Shown: positions 1-7,637 of the stretch, in pieces
Position numbering within the stretch: position 1 is the stretch's first letter
Layout of the letters: the number at the start of each line of letters is the position of its first letter
NCBI GenBank assembly: GCA_046760705.1
Contig: JBHIER010000109.1
Location: 1-8,972, forward strand
Origin: JBHIER01 sp046760705 [NCBI: bacterium]
Lineage (GTDB): Bacteria > JBHIER01 > G020348925
Length of the DNA stretch: 8,972 nt
Direction of reading: 5' to 3'
Notes under the pieces: generated by a model
What the model saw: only the letters and a program-made list of their open reading frames with translations
Told to the model about the DNA's origin: nothing
Databases searched by the model: none
Position numbers and translations under genes: made by a program

Positions 1-174
1 TCTTCTCGGGTAGGAGGTGGTCACTTTGGTGGATGAGTTCAAGGAGCCAGGATATTATACGGTAACCTGAATGGGAGGAATGAGAGAGGAGACGAAGTCT
101 CCAGTGGGGTCTACTTTTACCGTATTGTGGCCAACGACTTCACAGCTACCAGGCATATGGTGTTGTTGAGGTAG
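1..174 (+). pseudogene. Decayed C-terminus of a secreted protein with FlgD-like Ig / sorting domain
   Basis: This is the 3' remnant of a gene entering from the left edge. From position 2 the frame reads LLG, then TAG (11-13), then EVVTLVDEFKEPGYYTVT and TGA (68-70). Shifting frame there, as if one G had been lost from TGG-AAT, gives NGRNERGDE and then SSGVYFYRIVANDFTATRHM, ending VLLR at TAG 172-174. The rebuilt string follows the well-known FlgD-Ig / type-A-like C-terminal pattern (LGQEVxTLVDE, WNGxNxxGxxVxSGVYFYRxxAxDFxxTxKMVLLK) of secreted proteins in FCB-group bacteria. The TAG sits where Gln (CAG) is usual. Two independent lesions 55 bases apart suggest a true pseudogene rather than one sequencing error, though an error-prone assembly cannot be excluded. 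The original catalytic or adhesive part lies outside the window. Confidence 0.8.
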
Positions 175-262
175 TGGAGGTCGTCTGTTTTAGAACAAGC
201 ACTGCCTCTCTGGGTAAGAGAGGGTGCTGTTTGAATCGTAGTGGCCGACGTCTCTGTCGGCC
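172..262 (+). repeat. Hairpin-bearing intergenic repeat, copy A
   Basis: Positions 195-248 align without gaps to 7582-7635 with 49 of 54 identical bases. The similarity can be followed less clearly back to the TAG stop codon in both places (172 and 7559), at equal spacing to the conserved core. The 5' part holds a weak stem-loop (183-200, six pairs and one mismatch) where copy B has a strong one. The 3' part holds a second stem-loop (243-262). No ORF is conserved between the copies. It may be a MITE-like element or a structured 3' UTR element; the family is not recognised. Confidence 0.7.
243..262 (+). other. Stem-loop GGCCGAC/GTCGGCC in repeat copy A
   Basis: A perfect 7-bp stem (243-249 with 256-262) encloses the six bases GTCTCT, and an extra G-T wobble pair could shrink the loop to four. 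The next bases are not a T-run, so it is not a standard intrinsic terminator. Copy B has an unrelated stem-loop at the matching place. Confidence 0.65.
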
Positions 263-345
263 TTGTGGGTCGGGGGGGACAGGGACTTTTAAACCGCACG
301 GCCTTCTGGTGATCGCGCTCGAAATGCAGATAGATGAAAAATTGG

Positions 346-374
346 TTGACATAAGCTAAAAAATGACTTATGAT
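346..374 (+). promoter_or_regulatory. Sigma70-type promoter for the M6 protease gene
   Basis: TTGACA (346-351), a spacer of exactly 17 bases, then TATGAT (369-374). This matches the vegetative consensus in 11 of 12 positions. Transcription would start near 379-381, giving a leader of about 80 bases before the ATG at 462. The interval from the repeat to this promoter (263-345) shows nothing else except a short G-run at 271-277. Confidence 0.75.
350..372. promoter_or_regulatory. Possible operator: CATAAG-N11-CTTATG dyad over the promoter spacer
   Basis: CATAAG (350-355) and CTTATG (367-372) form a perfect 6-bp inverted repeat with an 11-base AT-rich centre. It covers the end of the -35 box, the whole spacer and most of the -10 box, so a dimeric repressor bound here would block polymerase. 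The dyad is seen in the sequence; operator function is inferred, and part of the right arm is shared with the -10 box. Confidence 0.4.
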
Positions 375-461
375 TACAGTAGGGACGCGGACAGGTCCAA
401 CTCCCAACCGAGCTGAGAGAAGTTAATTTCAGGATTGCCACCCCGGAGGAGGTAATCATTC

Positions 462-3017
462 ATGGTCGGTAGAAAGAATGTAGCACTGGCGACGATTCTC
501 GCCTTCACATTGCTCGCCATCTCAGCACCCGCCTGGGCCCATATCGAGGCCCGACCGGGGCTGTATGATCCGAAGACCGGTCGATCGGTGAGCACAGGTG
601 ATCCCTATCCGGTCTTTCCTGAAGGTGTGGACAGGCAGATGCCTCTCAATCTCGGCCGAACCACCAGTCCGGATAAGGCATTGACAATCCTCATTCAGAC
701 CCAGGATATCTCTGGCACCCATCCCCCGACCAGCTTTCACAACATGCTCTTCACCTCAGGTACATATCCCACTGGCAGCCTCAACGACTATTTTGTTGAG
801 GTCTCTTACAATATCTTCGGCCTGACAGGCCAGGTGGTGGGCTGGTACACAGCCGCCAATCCGTCCTCCTATTATACCAGCGGAGGTAACTACGGCATGG
901 GAAGCTATCCCAACAATGCTCAAAAACTTGTCGAGGAAGCAGTCGATGTTGCCGAAGCGGCGGGTGTGGACTTCTCCCAGTACGATAACGATTCCGACGG
1001 CTACGTCGACGGGCTCATCATCGTTCATCAAGGACCTGGCGCAGAACACACCGGCAGCTTGGCCGACATCTGGTCCCATCGTTGGGCCATGAGGGTACCG
1101 AGACAGTACGACGGGGTGACGGTGTCCGATTATTCCATCAATCCCGAGCTCAGGGGAGACGGCACCAGCGGCCAGATCCAGGGCATCAGAGTCTTTGCTC
1201 ATGAATATTCACATCTGCTCGGCTGCCCGGACCTTTACGACTACGATAGGAAAATGGATTCGAGCACCTACAACACGCCCAGCGACGAAAACGATCATCC
1301 TCTGATGGACTGGTGCCTCATGGGCTACTACGGGTACTCCCTCTCATCCTACGGTGCGGATGTGACCCCCACTCACCTGTGCGGCTATCTGAAAAGCTTT
1401 CTGGGCTGGATAACACCCACAGTGCTGAGCTTCTCGCAAACCGGTGTCCAGATCAACGAGATCGAAACGACAAACGCCAACTCATTATATAAGATCCCCA
1501 TCAATGGCTCACTCACCGAGTATTTTCTGATAGAGAATCGCAACTCCGCATCATCGGCTCTCTTCGATCACTACGATTCCGATTTTTCGGCCTGGTTTGA
1601 TTGGTTCACCCCGGGGCCAAATCCTCTGGACTCCGGGCTGTTGATTACTCACGTGGATGAGAGCACCGACTTCAACAACGGTACGCCTACTTATCCTCAT
1701 TACGGGATTGTGGTCGAAGATGCCGGCTACGATCCGGCCAACCCGTGGGACGGAGTGAGTGAACAGAGCGAGTGGTGGTATCCGTGGGAGTTCAAAATTG
1801 GTGCGTGCTATTCGGCCGAAGACGGGCAGACGGAGTTTTCTCCCTCGACCACGCCGAACAGCGACGGTTACGACGGACCCAGCGGCGTAGTGATCACCAA
1901 CGTCAGCAACTCTGGCTCTGTGATGACTTTTGATGTAGAGTTCACCGGAGCACCCTATTTTGCACTGTCCGCTTTCTATGTGGACGACGATGGTGGTGAC
2001 GGAGACGGCTTTCCTGATCCGGGCGAAACGGTTGTCTTGAATATAAACCTCAAAAATATCGGCGCAGGAGAAGGCATGAGCGTTGTGGGGAGTTTGAGCA
2101 CATCAGATCCGTATGTATCGATAGTCAATGCTACAGCGTCCTTCGGCGACATTGGGATGGCCCAAACGAGAAGCTCACTCGTTCCATACCGATTCGGCGT
2201 CGCCCCCGATTGTCCCATAGGCTATGAAGCCAACTTTTCCCTGGGGATCGGATGTCAGGGCTGCGATCCTCAAGTGGAACCCTTCACCATAAAGATAGGC
2301 CTGGATAAAGTCTTCGCCGATGACATGGAGTCGGGTGAAGGCGATTGGACCCACAATCCCGTCACTCAGGGCTATGGTGACCAGTGGCACCTGAGCACCT
2401 ATCGAAATATCACCTTCGGAGGCAATACGAGCTGGAAATGCGGGGGCACAGATGGAAGCTATTACGTCAATTCTATGGACGCGGGGTTGGTGTCCGGAGT
2501 GATCGAACTCTCTTTTAACAATACCCTCTCCTTCTGGCACTGGATCGATATGGAGACCGAATGGGATGGTGCCTTTGTGGAGATCAATGATGGTGACGGC
2601 TGGACCCAAATCGTCCCAGAAGGCGGGTATCCGTTCAACATTATAGATAATCCCGCCAGCCCTTTCCCCGGCGGTACCCCTTGCTTTTCGGCATCACAGG
2701 ATTGGTTAAAGGAAGAGTTTGACTTAGAGGATTATTACGGCCCGGTCCAATTCCGATTCCGAGCCGGCTCCGACGCTTACGTGACTGCTGAGGGTTGGTA
2801 CATCGATGAGGTGCAAATCTCGCTCCTCGAAGATTTGAAAGGTGACGTCAACAACGATGGAGAAATCAATGTGATGGATGTGGTTATTGCGGTGAATATT
2901 ATCTTGGGCCTGTTAGATCCTCACCCGTCGGATCGCTGGGCAGCAGATTACGACGATAACGGGTCGGTGAACGTTTTAGATTTGGTGAAAATAGTGAACG
3001 TAATTCTCCTCCCGTAA
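462..3017 (+). CDS. Secreted M6-family zinc metalloprotease with C-terminal dockerin
   Basis: An 851-residue exported endopeptidase of the immune inhibitor A type (M6). Residues 1-26 are a signal peptide ending AWA. The N-terminal protease core has the family's LNDYFVEVSYN and VVGWYTA signatures, an acidic calcium-type loop (D175, D177, D179, D183), the zinc site HEYSHLLGCPD (His247, Glu248, His251, Asp257) and a Met in WCLMGYYG (Met287). About 497-615 is an Ig/CARDB-like domain beginning after a GDGDGFPDPGE loop. About 620-785 is a MAM/jelly-roll-like domain typical of M6 proteins (DDMESGEGDW). Residues 793-851 are a two-repeat type I dockerin with Asp/Asn calcium loops at 795-806 and 829-840. 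The ATG is supported by GGAGGAGGT at 445-453, eight bases upstream. The first gene of a possible three-gene run; substrate unknown. The protease call is firm, the dockerin's partner is unknown. Confidence 0.93.
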   Translation: MVGRKNVALATILAFTLLAISAPAWAHIEARPGLYDPKTGRSVSTGDPYPVFPEGVDRQMPLNLGRTTSPDKALTILIQTQDISGTHPPTSFHNMLFTSGTYPTGSLNDYFVEVSYNIFGLTGQVVGWYTAANPSSYYTSGGNYGMGSYPNNAQKLVEEAVDVAEAAGVDFSQYDNDSDGYVDGLIIVHQGPGAEHTGSLADIWSHRWAMRVPRQYDGVTVSDYSINPELRGDGTSGQIQGIRVFAHEYSHLLGCPDLYDYDRKMDSSTYNTPSDENDHPLMDWCLMGYYGYSLSSYGADVTPTHLCGYLKSFLGWITPTVLSFSQTGVQINEIETTNANSLYKIPINGSLTEYFLIENRNSASSALFDHYDSDFSAWFDWFTPGPNPLDSGLLITHVDESTDFNNGTPTYPHYGIVVEDAGYDPANPWDGVSEQSEWWYPWEFKIGACYSAEDGQTEFSPSTTPNSDGYDGPSGVVITNVSNSGSVMTFDVEFTGAPYFALSAFYVDDDGGDGDGFPDPGETVVLNINLKNIGAGEGMSVVGSLSTSDPYVSIVNATASFGDIGMAQTRSSLVPYRFGVAPDCPIGYEANFSLGIGCQGCDPQVEPFTIKIGLDKVFADDMESGEGDWTHNPVTQGYGDQWHLSTYRNITFGGNTSWKCGGTDGSYYVNSMDAGLVSGVIELSFNNTLSFWHWIDMETEWDGAFVEINDGDGWTQIVPEGGYPFNIIDNPASPFPGGTPCFSASQDWLKEEFDLEDYYGPVQFRFRAGSDAYVTAEGWYIDEVQISLLEDLKGDVNNDGEINVMDVVIAVNIILGLLDPHPSDRWAADYDDNGSVNVLDLVKIVNVILLP

Positions 3018-3083
3018 AGGGATAGCAAGATGTTTTAGACGTTGTGGAGAGAGTAAATCTTCTTTGGAGCAGAGGTTTGTCTC

Positions 3084-3923
3084 GTGAAACGATGGAGAAT
3101 GGTTACAGGTTGGTTTGTCCTTTTTGTGGTAGCTATACCGGTCTCTGCTGGAGCGGCGGAAGAACGGATCAGAATGGCCACCACGACCTCGACCGAGAAC
3201 TCAGGGCTCCTGGATGTGCTGTTGCCGCCCTTTGAAGAGAAGTTCAACGTCAAGGTCGATGTGATTGCTGTCGGGACCGGCAAAGCCCTGAAGTTGGGGG
3301 AGAATGGGGATGTGGACCTCGTCTTTGTCCACGCCCGGGGGGCGGAGGATCGATTCATCCGGAGCGGGTTCGGAGTCAACCGGCGGGAAGTGATGTACAA
3401 CGACTTTGTCATCGTCGGCCCCGATAAGGATCCGGCGGGGACCAGAGGCAACGATGCTGTGACTGCCCTCAAGAGGATAGCGGAGGGGGGATGGCTTTTT
3501 ACCTCCCGCGGGGATGCGTCCGGCACCCATCAGAAGGAGAAAAGTCTGTGGAAGCTAACAGGGGTCAGCCCTCGGGGGGAATGGTATCTTGAGACAGGCC
3601 AGGGAATGGGAGCCACCCTCCAGATTGCCGACGAAAAGGGGGCCTACTGCTTCGTGGACAGAGCGACGTACCTCGCCTTTGAGAAGAAGGTCAAGCTCGT
3701 CATCCTGTGCGAAGGTGACGACAGACTCTTTAACCCTTACAGCATAATAGCCGTTAGCCCTTTGAGGCATCCTCACGTTAACTACGTCTATGCCATGGCC
3801 CTCATCGGCTGGCTAACCTCTCCTGATGGGCAGAGGATCATCGGCGAGTTCAAAAGAGACGGGAAGGGGCTCTTTCATCCGAACGCTTACAGTCCGCCCT
3901 CTGAGCAGCCCGATCCTCGATAA
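3084..3923 (+). CDS. tupA: TupA-like periplasmic tungstate-binding protein of an ABC transporter
   Basis: A 279-residue exported solute-binding protein expected to capture tungstate (possibly molybdate) and pass it to a TupB permease with a TupC ATPase. The signal peptide covers residues 1 to about 24 (SAGA). Family marks appear in order: TTTST at 33-37 with SGLL at 40-43 (oxyanion contacts), VGTGKALKLGENGDVD at 63-78, VHA 82-84, VMYNDFVIVGPDKDP at 103-117, SRGDASGTH at 141-149, GQGMG at 172-176 and DRATY at 192-196. The TTTST...SGTH set fits TupA better than ModA. The start is GTG, with GGAGCAGAGG at 3066-3075 in front; an in-frame ATG at residue 6 is the alternative. It lies 66 bases after the protease gene and 59 before the next gene. 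Neither tupB nor tupC is in the window, so it is an orphan here. Specificity between tungstate and molybdate cannot be settled by eye. Confidence 0.9.
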   Translation: MKRWRMVTGWFVLFVVAIPVSAGAAEERIRMATTTSTENSGLLDVLLPPFEEKFNVKVDVIAVGTGKALKLGENGDVDLVFVHARGAEDRFIRSGFGVNRREVMYNDFVIVGPDKDPAGTRGNDAVTALKRIAEGGWLFTSRGDASGTHQKEKSLWKLTGVSPRGEWYLETGQGMGATLQIADEKGAYCFVDRATYLAFEKKVKLVILCEGDDRLFNPYSIIAVSPLRHPHVNYVYAMALIGWLTSPDGQRIIGEFKRDGKGLFHPNAYSPPSEQPDPR

Positions 3924-3929
3924 CCTGAA

Positions 3930-3962
3930 AGATTTGCAGAGTCTGTCAGACCTTGGAAATCT
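3930..3962. repeat. 33-bp imperfect palindrome between tupA and the glycosidase gene
   Basis: The outer arms AGATTT (3930-3935) and AAATCT (3957-3962) and the inner arms GTCTG (3941-3945) and CAGAC (3947-3951) share one centre, 3946. Of 16 opposed positions, 13 pair as Watson-Crick, one as G-T and two do not pair. It begins seven bases after the tupA stop and ends before the next ribosome binding site. No T-run follows, so it is more likely an mRNA hairpin or protein-binding dyad than a terminator. Confidence 0.5.
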
Positions 3963-3982
3963 GTAAGTCATCTGGAGGTCAA

Positions 3983-6900
3983 ATGTCAGAAGGTCAAAGA
4001 ACTATGAAGTCGAAGGTTAATAAAGCTCTGAGATGGCCCTTCATTTTTGCCTGCCTCAGCAGCCTTCTTTTTGTCATGGATTTTATCCCGATTACTGCCC
4101 AATCAAGTCTCTGGGCTCAGACCTCCGACTGGCTGCGGACAGCGCGGATGGCCACACCGTGGGATGACCCCGATGCCGGGGACTGGGAGGATGGGGTATC
4201 CAGAGCTGTGGCCGACGGGGCCAACGTCATTCTGTGTTGGGCCGACTTCAGCGACACCTATCAGGGGCGCGTGCTGGACCCCGGACCGGGGTTGGCCGAG
4301 CTGCAGTCGCGGGCCCAATACGTTCACACCAATTTCCCGGACGTGCACCTCATCGTCTATATTGCCCCCTTGGAGATGGGGACTCCCGATTCCGATTTGG
4401 ATATGGACGGTGTTGATGATGACGGCCAGGGGAGTGCCTATACCGACCATCCGGACTGGCTCCAGATGGGCGTTGACGGGCGGCTGGCCGTCTTCTACGG
4501 GTCGATGCCGGGGATGCCCTTCTGGGTTGACTCAACTGATGAGGACGTGTGGCTCAATCCTGATGCGCCTGAGTATCATGACCTTATAATGAACCTGGCT
4601 GGCCAGATTGCGGCCACCGGTGTCGACGGCGTCTGGTTCGATGTGCCCTTTCTCCGCACCAATTTCGGTGACGGGTGGACGAACCAGTGGGCCACAGTGG
4701 ACTCGGTCAGCCGGGCCCGGTTTCAGACTGAGACGGGACATTCTTTGCCAGAGCCACCTATCGCCCCAGACTGGGACGATCCCGGGTGGCAGGCCTTTAT
4801 CGGGTGGCGATACACACAAACGATCCGATTTATTGCCGACTTTGATGCTGCCCTTAAAGGGGTCAATCCTGAATGCAGGCTTATCATCGAGACCTCTGTG
4901 GGGCCGGAGGTGAGCATGACCCAAACGGGAAGCAGTTCGTTGGATCTACCTTACGTATGCAATGCTACGGCCCATGAATTTGGTGGTCCCCGGACGGCGG
5001 GAAAGTACTACTTGTGGCCGGCCATGCTGGCCACCCTCAGGTTCTGGGGCGATCTGGATCGCGGCCACCCACCCTGGCTCCTCTCCTATGTCGAGAAGGG
5101 CCAGCCCAACACGATCGATGTGGCTCGGCTCCACGCCGCCTCGGTGGTAGCTGCCGGCTTCCATTACTACACCTCAGGCGAAGAGGGCATGACCAGTACC
5201 CCTGACCTCGACTTCCGCCGCCAATTTTTCACCTGGCTGGCCAATTACGACGAAACTTATTACGACGCTGGTTGGGAGCCGTATGCCGAAGTAGCTTTGA
5301 TATTCTCGGGACAGACAATGGACTATCTGGACCGAGGGTCGTGGGATAGCAACTACGCCTACCACGACGCCTGGCGGGGGATGGCCATGCTGCTCTTAGA
5401 ATCGAACATTCCTTACAGAGTGATGTCTGACACCGATCTGGACAGCCTGACCGCCTTCAGAGCGGTGGTTGCCCCCTTATTCGGCTGCATGAGTTCCCCT
5501 CAGGTGACGGCGCTCAGGGATTATGTGGCCAGCGGCGGCGTTCTCCTGGCCACGGGCCAGACTTCGCTTTTCGATGAGCGGGGACAGGAACTCTCCAATT
5601 TTCAACTCTCAGATGTTTTCGGTGTGAGCTACGATAACGCCGAGGAAGGTGAGGTCTACGTCAACACCTTCGGGTCCGGCCGGTCCGTCTACACCCTCGA
5701 CGTCCCAGGCCGGAACTACTTCTGGGCCGCCGCTCCCTACTGGGAGGGCGGTGACCCACTCGAGGCAGAAGCAATACGACAGAGTTTTCTCAATGATCTG
5801 TGGGATCAAATTGGCGTCGAACCTTTGCTCTCGGTCAATGTGCCCCACGGTGTGGTTGCCCTTCCCTTCCGCAGGGCAACCGGTCTCCAGGTGCGGCTGG
5901 TCAACTACTCCGGCGTGGGCCAGGGCGACGCCGTGCCCACACCCCGGTCGGTGACCCTCACCACAACCCTTCCCCAGGCCGGAGCCGTCACTACGAGCCA
6001 AAAGCTCGACTTCCTCGGGAATTGGAGCTCTCAAAGTTACCATCAGCCGGATCCAACAACAGTCACCGTGACATTCAATCTGAACGTTCACAGCGCACTC
6101 TTTTTTGAACAGGCGCAGACGACAAGATATTACGTGTCCCCGAACGGGGACGACGCCAACCCCGGCGCCTTTGACCAGCCCTGGAGGCACATCAACTATG
6201 CGGCCGGTGTGGTTGGCCCTGGTGATACTGTTTACGTCAGATCGGGTACGTATTATGAATATATCGATTCGGCCAATCCAGGGAGCAACGGACAGCCCAT
6301 CCTCCTCTCCGTCTATTCGGGGGATACGGTCTATATCGACGGCACCAGTGTGGAATGGTCCACCGGGATATCCCTGCCCTCACATTATCGGTTCCTCGGA
6401 TTCAAGGTGCGAAATTGGAATGCGGGCATCATGCTTTACGGCAGCGAAGATGTCGTCGTTGAGAACTGCGAGGTCTTCGAATGTACTTACGGCATCGGGG
6501 CCACGGACGGCGCTCATAATTTTACTCTCCAGGACGTTGATATTCATGACTTCGACCTGTACGGCTTCGATGCATCATCATGGGGCGGTGGTCCGGTCTG
6601 CTACGACGGAACTTTCAACGATTGTATTGCCCGCGACTGCCGGGATCCTGAGCAGAATGTGGACGGTTTCGCCTTCGGAGACGGGCACGGGTTTCAGTTC
6701 CTTGGCTGCGAGACGTACAATGTCTACGACGGGTTCGATATCAAGGCCGACACCGTAACCCTTGACCGCTGCTCGGCCCACAACTGCTTCAATGGCGGAT
6801 ACAAGCTCTGGGGGGATCAACTCGTCCTGACGAATTGCTTGGGATATAATAACGGCGTGAACAATGTGGAGCTGGACTGGTCTGGCACCCCGGGCCACGT

Positions 6901-7561
6901 CACCCTCAGGAATTGCACCTTCGCCGGGGGTGAGACATACAACATCTTGGTGGAGAACCCCAACGACCATCTCAGCATGTACAACTGCATCGTCGCCGCC
7001 GGGCAGAACAACGGCCTCACCTTTCAGGAGACAGGTCTCGACCAATACGACGGCGATTACAACCTCTTGCACAACTTCAACGGTGGAGATCGGGCCATCA
7101 ACTACGCCTGGGTGACGGAATATAGCCTCGATGATCTGGCCGACGGTGATTGGTTCGCCTTCAGTGGTCAGGACGAGCATTCCCTCGTCTCCTATGATCC
7201 GGACGAGGATCTCTTCGTCGACCTCTCCCAGTGGAATCTCCATCTGAGGGAAGGGGCCATCGCCATAGACCAGGGCACCTCGGAGAACGGACCTCCTGTC
7301 GATTACGAGGGCGTATCAAGACCCCAGGGGGCTGGATACGACATCGGTGCTTACGAATACGCCGAGCCGACGAAAGGGGATGTCAACCTCGACGGGGAGA
7401 TCAATGTTCTGGATGTGGTCAGGGCCGTTAACATTATTCTGGGACTGCCCGAGGAGCCGAGCGGATACGAACTCTGGGCCGCGGATATGAATGAAGATGG
7501 CGAAGTCAACATTGTGGATGTGGTGCTGATAGTCCAGATCATCTTGGGCGAAAGAGGGTAG
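3983..7561 (+). CDS. Secreted glycosidase-like barrel / trimerisation / beta-helix / dockerin protein
   Basis: A 1192-residue exported multi-domain protein, probably acting on a polysaccharide. After a signal peptide in the first ~45 residues (hydrophobic stretch 19-37), residues ~47-430 resemble a TIM-barrel hydrolase of the GHL/fucosidase-like type. Candidate catalytic acids are Asp220 in DGVWFDVPF and Glu303 in LIIETS (inferred). About 434-575 resembles the GATase-like beta-galactosidase trimerisation domain (LRDYVASGGVLLATGQTSLF). About 610-712 is a beta-sandwich. Residues ~716-1127 form a right-handed beta-helix starting YYVSPNGDDANPGAF, with GPGDTVYVRSGTY and an ending like AIDQGT...DIGAYEY. 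Residues 1131-1192 are a dockerin (calcium loops 1133-1144, 1168-1179). The chosen ATG has GGAGGT at 3974-3979, a short spacing; ATG 4004 gives a cleaner signal peptide and TTG 3953 is possible but poorly supported. Substrate unknown; the beta-helix could be a lyase or a binding module. Confidence 0.85.
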   Translation: MSEGQRTMKSKVNKALRWPFIFACLSSLLFVMDFIPITAQSSLWAQTSDWLRTARMATPWDDPDAGDWEDGVSRAVADGANVILCWADFSDTYQGRVLDPGPGLAELQSRAQYVHTNFPDVHLIVYIAPLEMGTPDSDLDMDGVDDDGQGSAYTDHPDWLQMGVDGRLAVFYGSMPGMPFWVDSTDEDVWLNPDAPEYHDLIMNLAGQIAATGVDGVWFDVPFLRTNFGDGWTNQWATVDSVSRARFQTETGHSLPEPPIAPDWDDPGWQAFIGWRYTQTIRFIADFDAALKGVNPECRLIIETSVGPEVSMTQTGSSSLDLPYVCNATAHEFGGPRTAGKYYLWPAMLATLRFWGDLDRGHPPWLLSYVEKGQPNTIDVARLHAASVVAAGFHYYTSGEEGMTSTPDLDFRRQFFTWLANYDETYYDAGWEPYAEVALIFSGQTMDYLDRGSWDSNYAYHDAWRGMAMLLLESNIPYRVMSDTDLDSLTAFRAVVAPLFGCMSSPQVTALRDYVASGGVLLATGQTSLFDERGQELSNFQLSDVFGVSYDNAEEGEVYVNTFGSGRSVYTLDVPGRNYFWAAAPYWEGGDPLEAEAIRQSFLNDLWDQIGVEPLLSVNVPHGVVALPFRRATGLQVRLVNYSGVGQGDAVPTPRSVTLTTTLPQAGAVTTSQKLDFLGNWSSQSYHQPDPTTVTVTFNLNVHSALFFEQAQTTRYYVSPNGDDANPGAFDQPWRHINYAAGVVGPGDTVYVRSGTYYEYIDSANPGSNGQPILLSVYSGDTVYIDGTSVEWSTGISLPSHYRFLGFKVRNWNAGIMLYGSEDVVVENCEVFECTYGIGATDGAHNFTLQDVDIHDFDLYGFDASSWGGGPVCYDGTFNDCIARDCRDPEQNVDGFAFGDGHGFQFLGCETYNVYDGFDIKADTVTLDRCSAHNCFNGGYKLWGDQLVLTNCLGYNNGVNNVELDWSGTPGHVTLRNCTFAGGETYNILVENPNDHLSMYNCIVAAGQNNGLTFQETGLDQYDGDYNLLHNFNGGDRAINYAWVTEYSLDDLADGDWFAFSGQDEHSLVSYDPDEDLFVDLSQWNLHLREGAIAIDQGTSENGPPVDYEGVSRPQGAGYDIGAYEYAEPTKGDVNLDGEINVLDVVRAVNIILGLPEEPSGYELWAADMNEDGEVNIVDVVLIVQIILGERG

Positions 7562-7568
7562 TGTAGGG

Positions 7569-7587
7569 GCTTGTCCCGGGGACAAGC
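7569..7587 (+). other. Stem-loop GCTTGTCCC/GGGACAAGC just after the stop codon
   Basis: The arms 7569-7577 and 7579-7587 are perfect complements around one base; a realistic hairpin has seven pairs and a CCGGG loop. It lies eight bases after the stop of the glycosidase gene. No T-run follows, so intrinsic termination is doubtful, but it could protect the mRNA 3' end. Confidence 0.6.
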
Positions 7588-7637
7588 ACTGGCTCTCCGG
7601 GTAAGAAAGGGTGCTGTTTGAGTCGTAGGGGCCGATG

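Noticed and set aside
271-277. G-run as part of a G-quadruplex
   Set aside because: There is one G-run and not four suitably spaced ones.
756-1202. 148-codon open frame on the minus strand inside the M6 protease gene
   Set aside because: It lies opposite the conserved protease core, has no domain likeness, and its openness follows from the codon use of the + strand gene.
2175-2609. 144-codon open frame on the minus strand
   Set aside because: It is opposite the Ig-like and MAM-like parts of the protease; no motif and no credible initiation site.
3953-3982. TTG at 3953 as the start of the glycosidase-like gene
   Set aside because: It has no ribosome binding site and falls inside the 33-bp palindrome; ATG 3983 has GGAGGT just upstream.
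4040-4060. Lipobox-like IFAC in the N-terminus of the glycosidase-like protein
   Set aside because: The Cys is inside the hydrophobic stretch with residues unlike a lipobox, and a normal cleavage region follows.
6578-7243. 221-codon open frame on the minus strand
   Set aside because: It mirrors the beta-helix coding region, with the valine-rich composition typical of an antisense frame.
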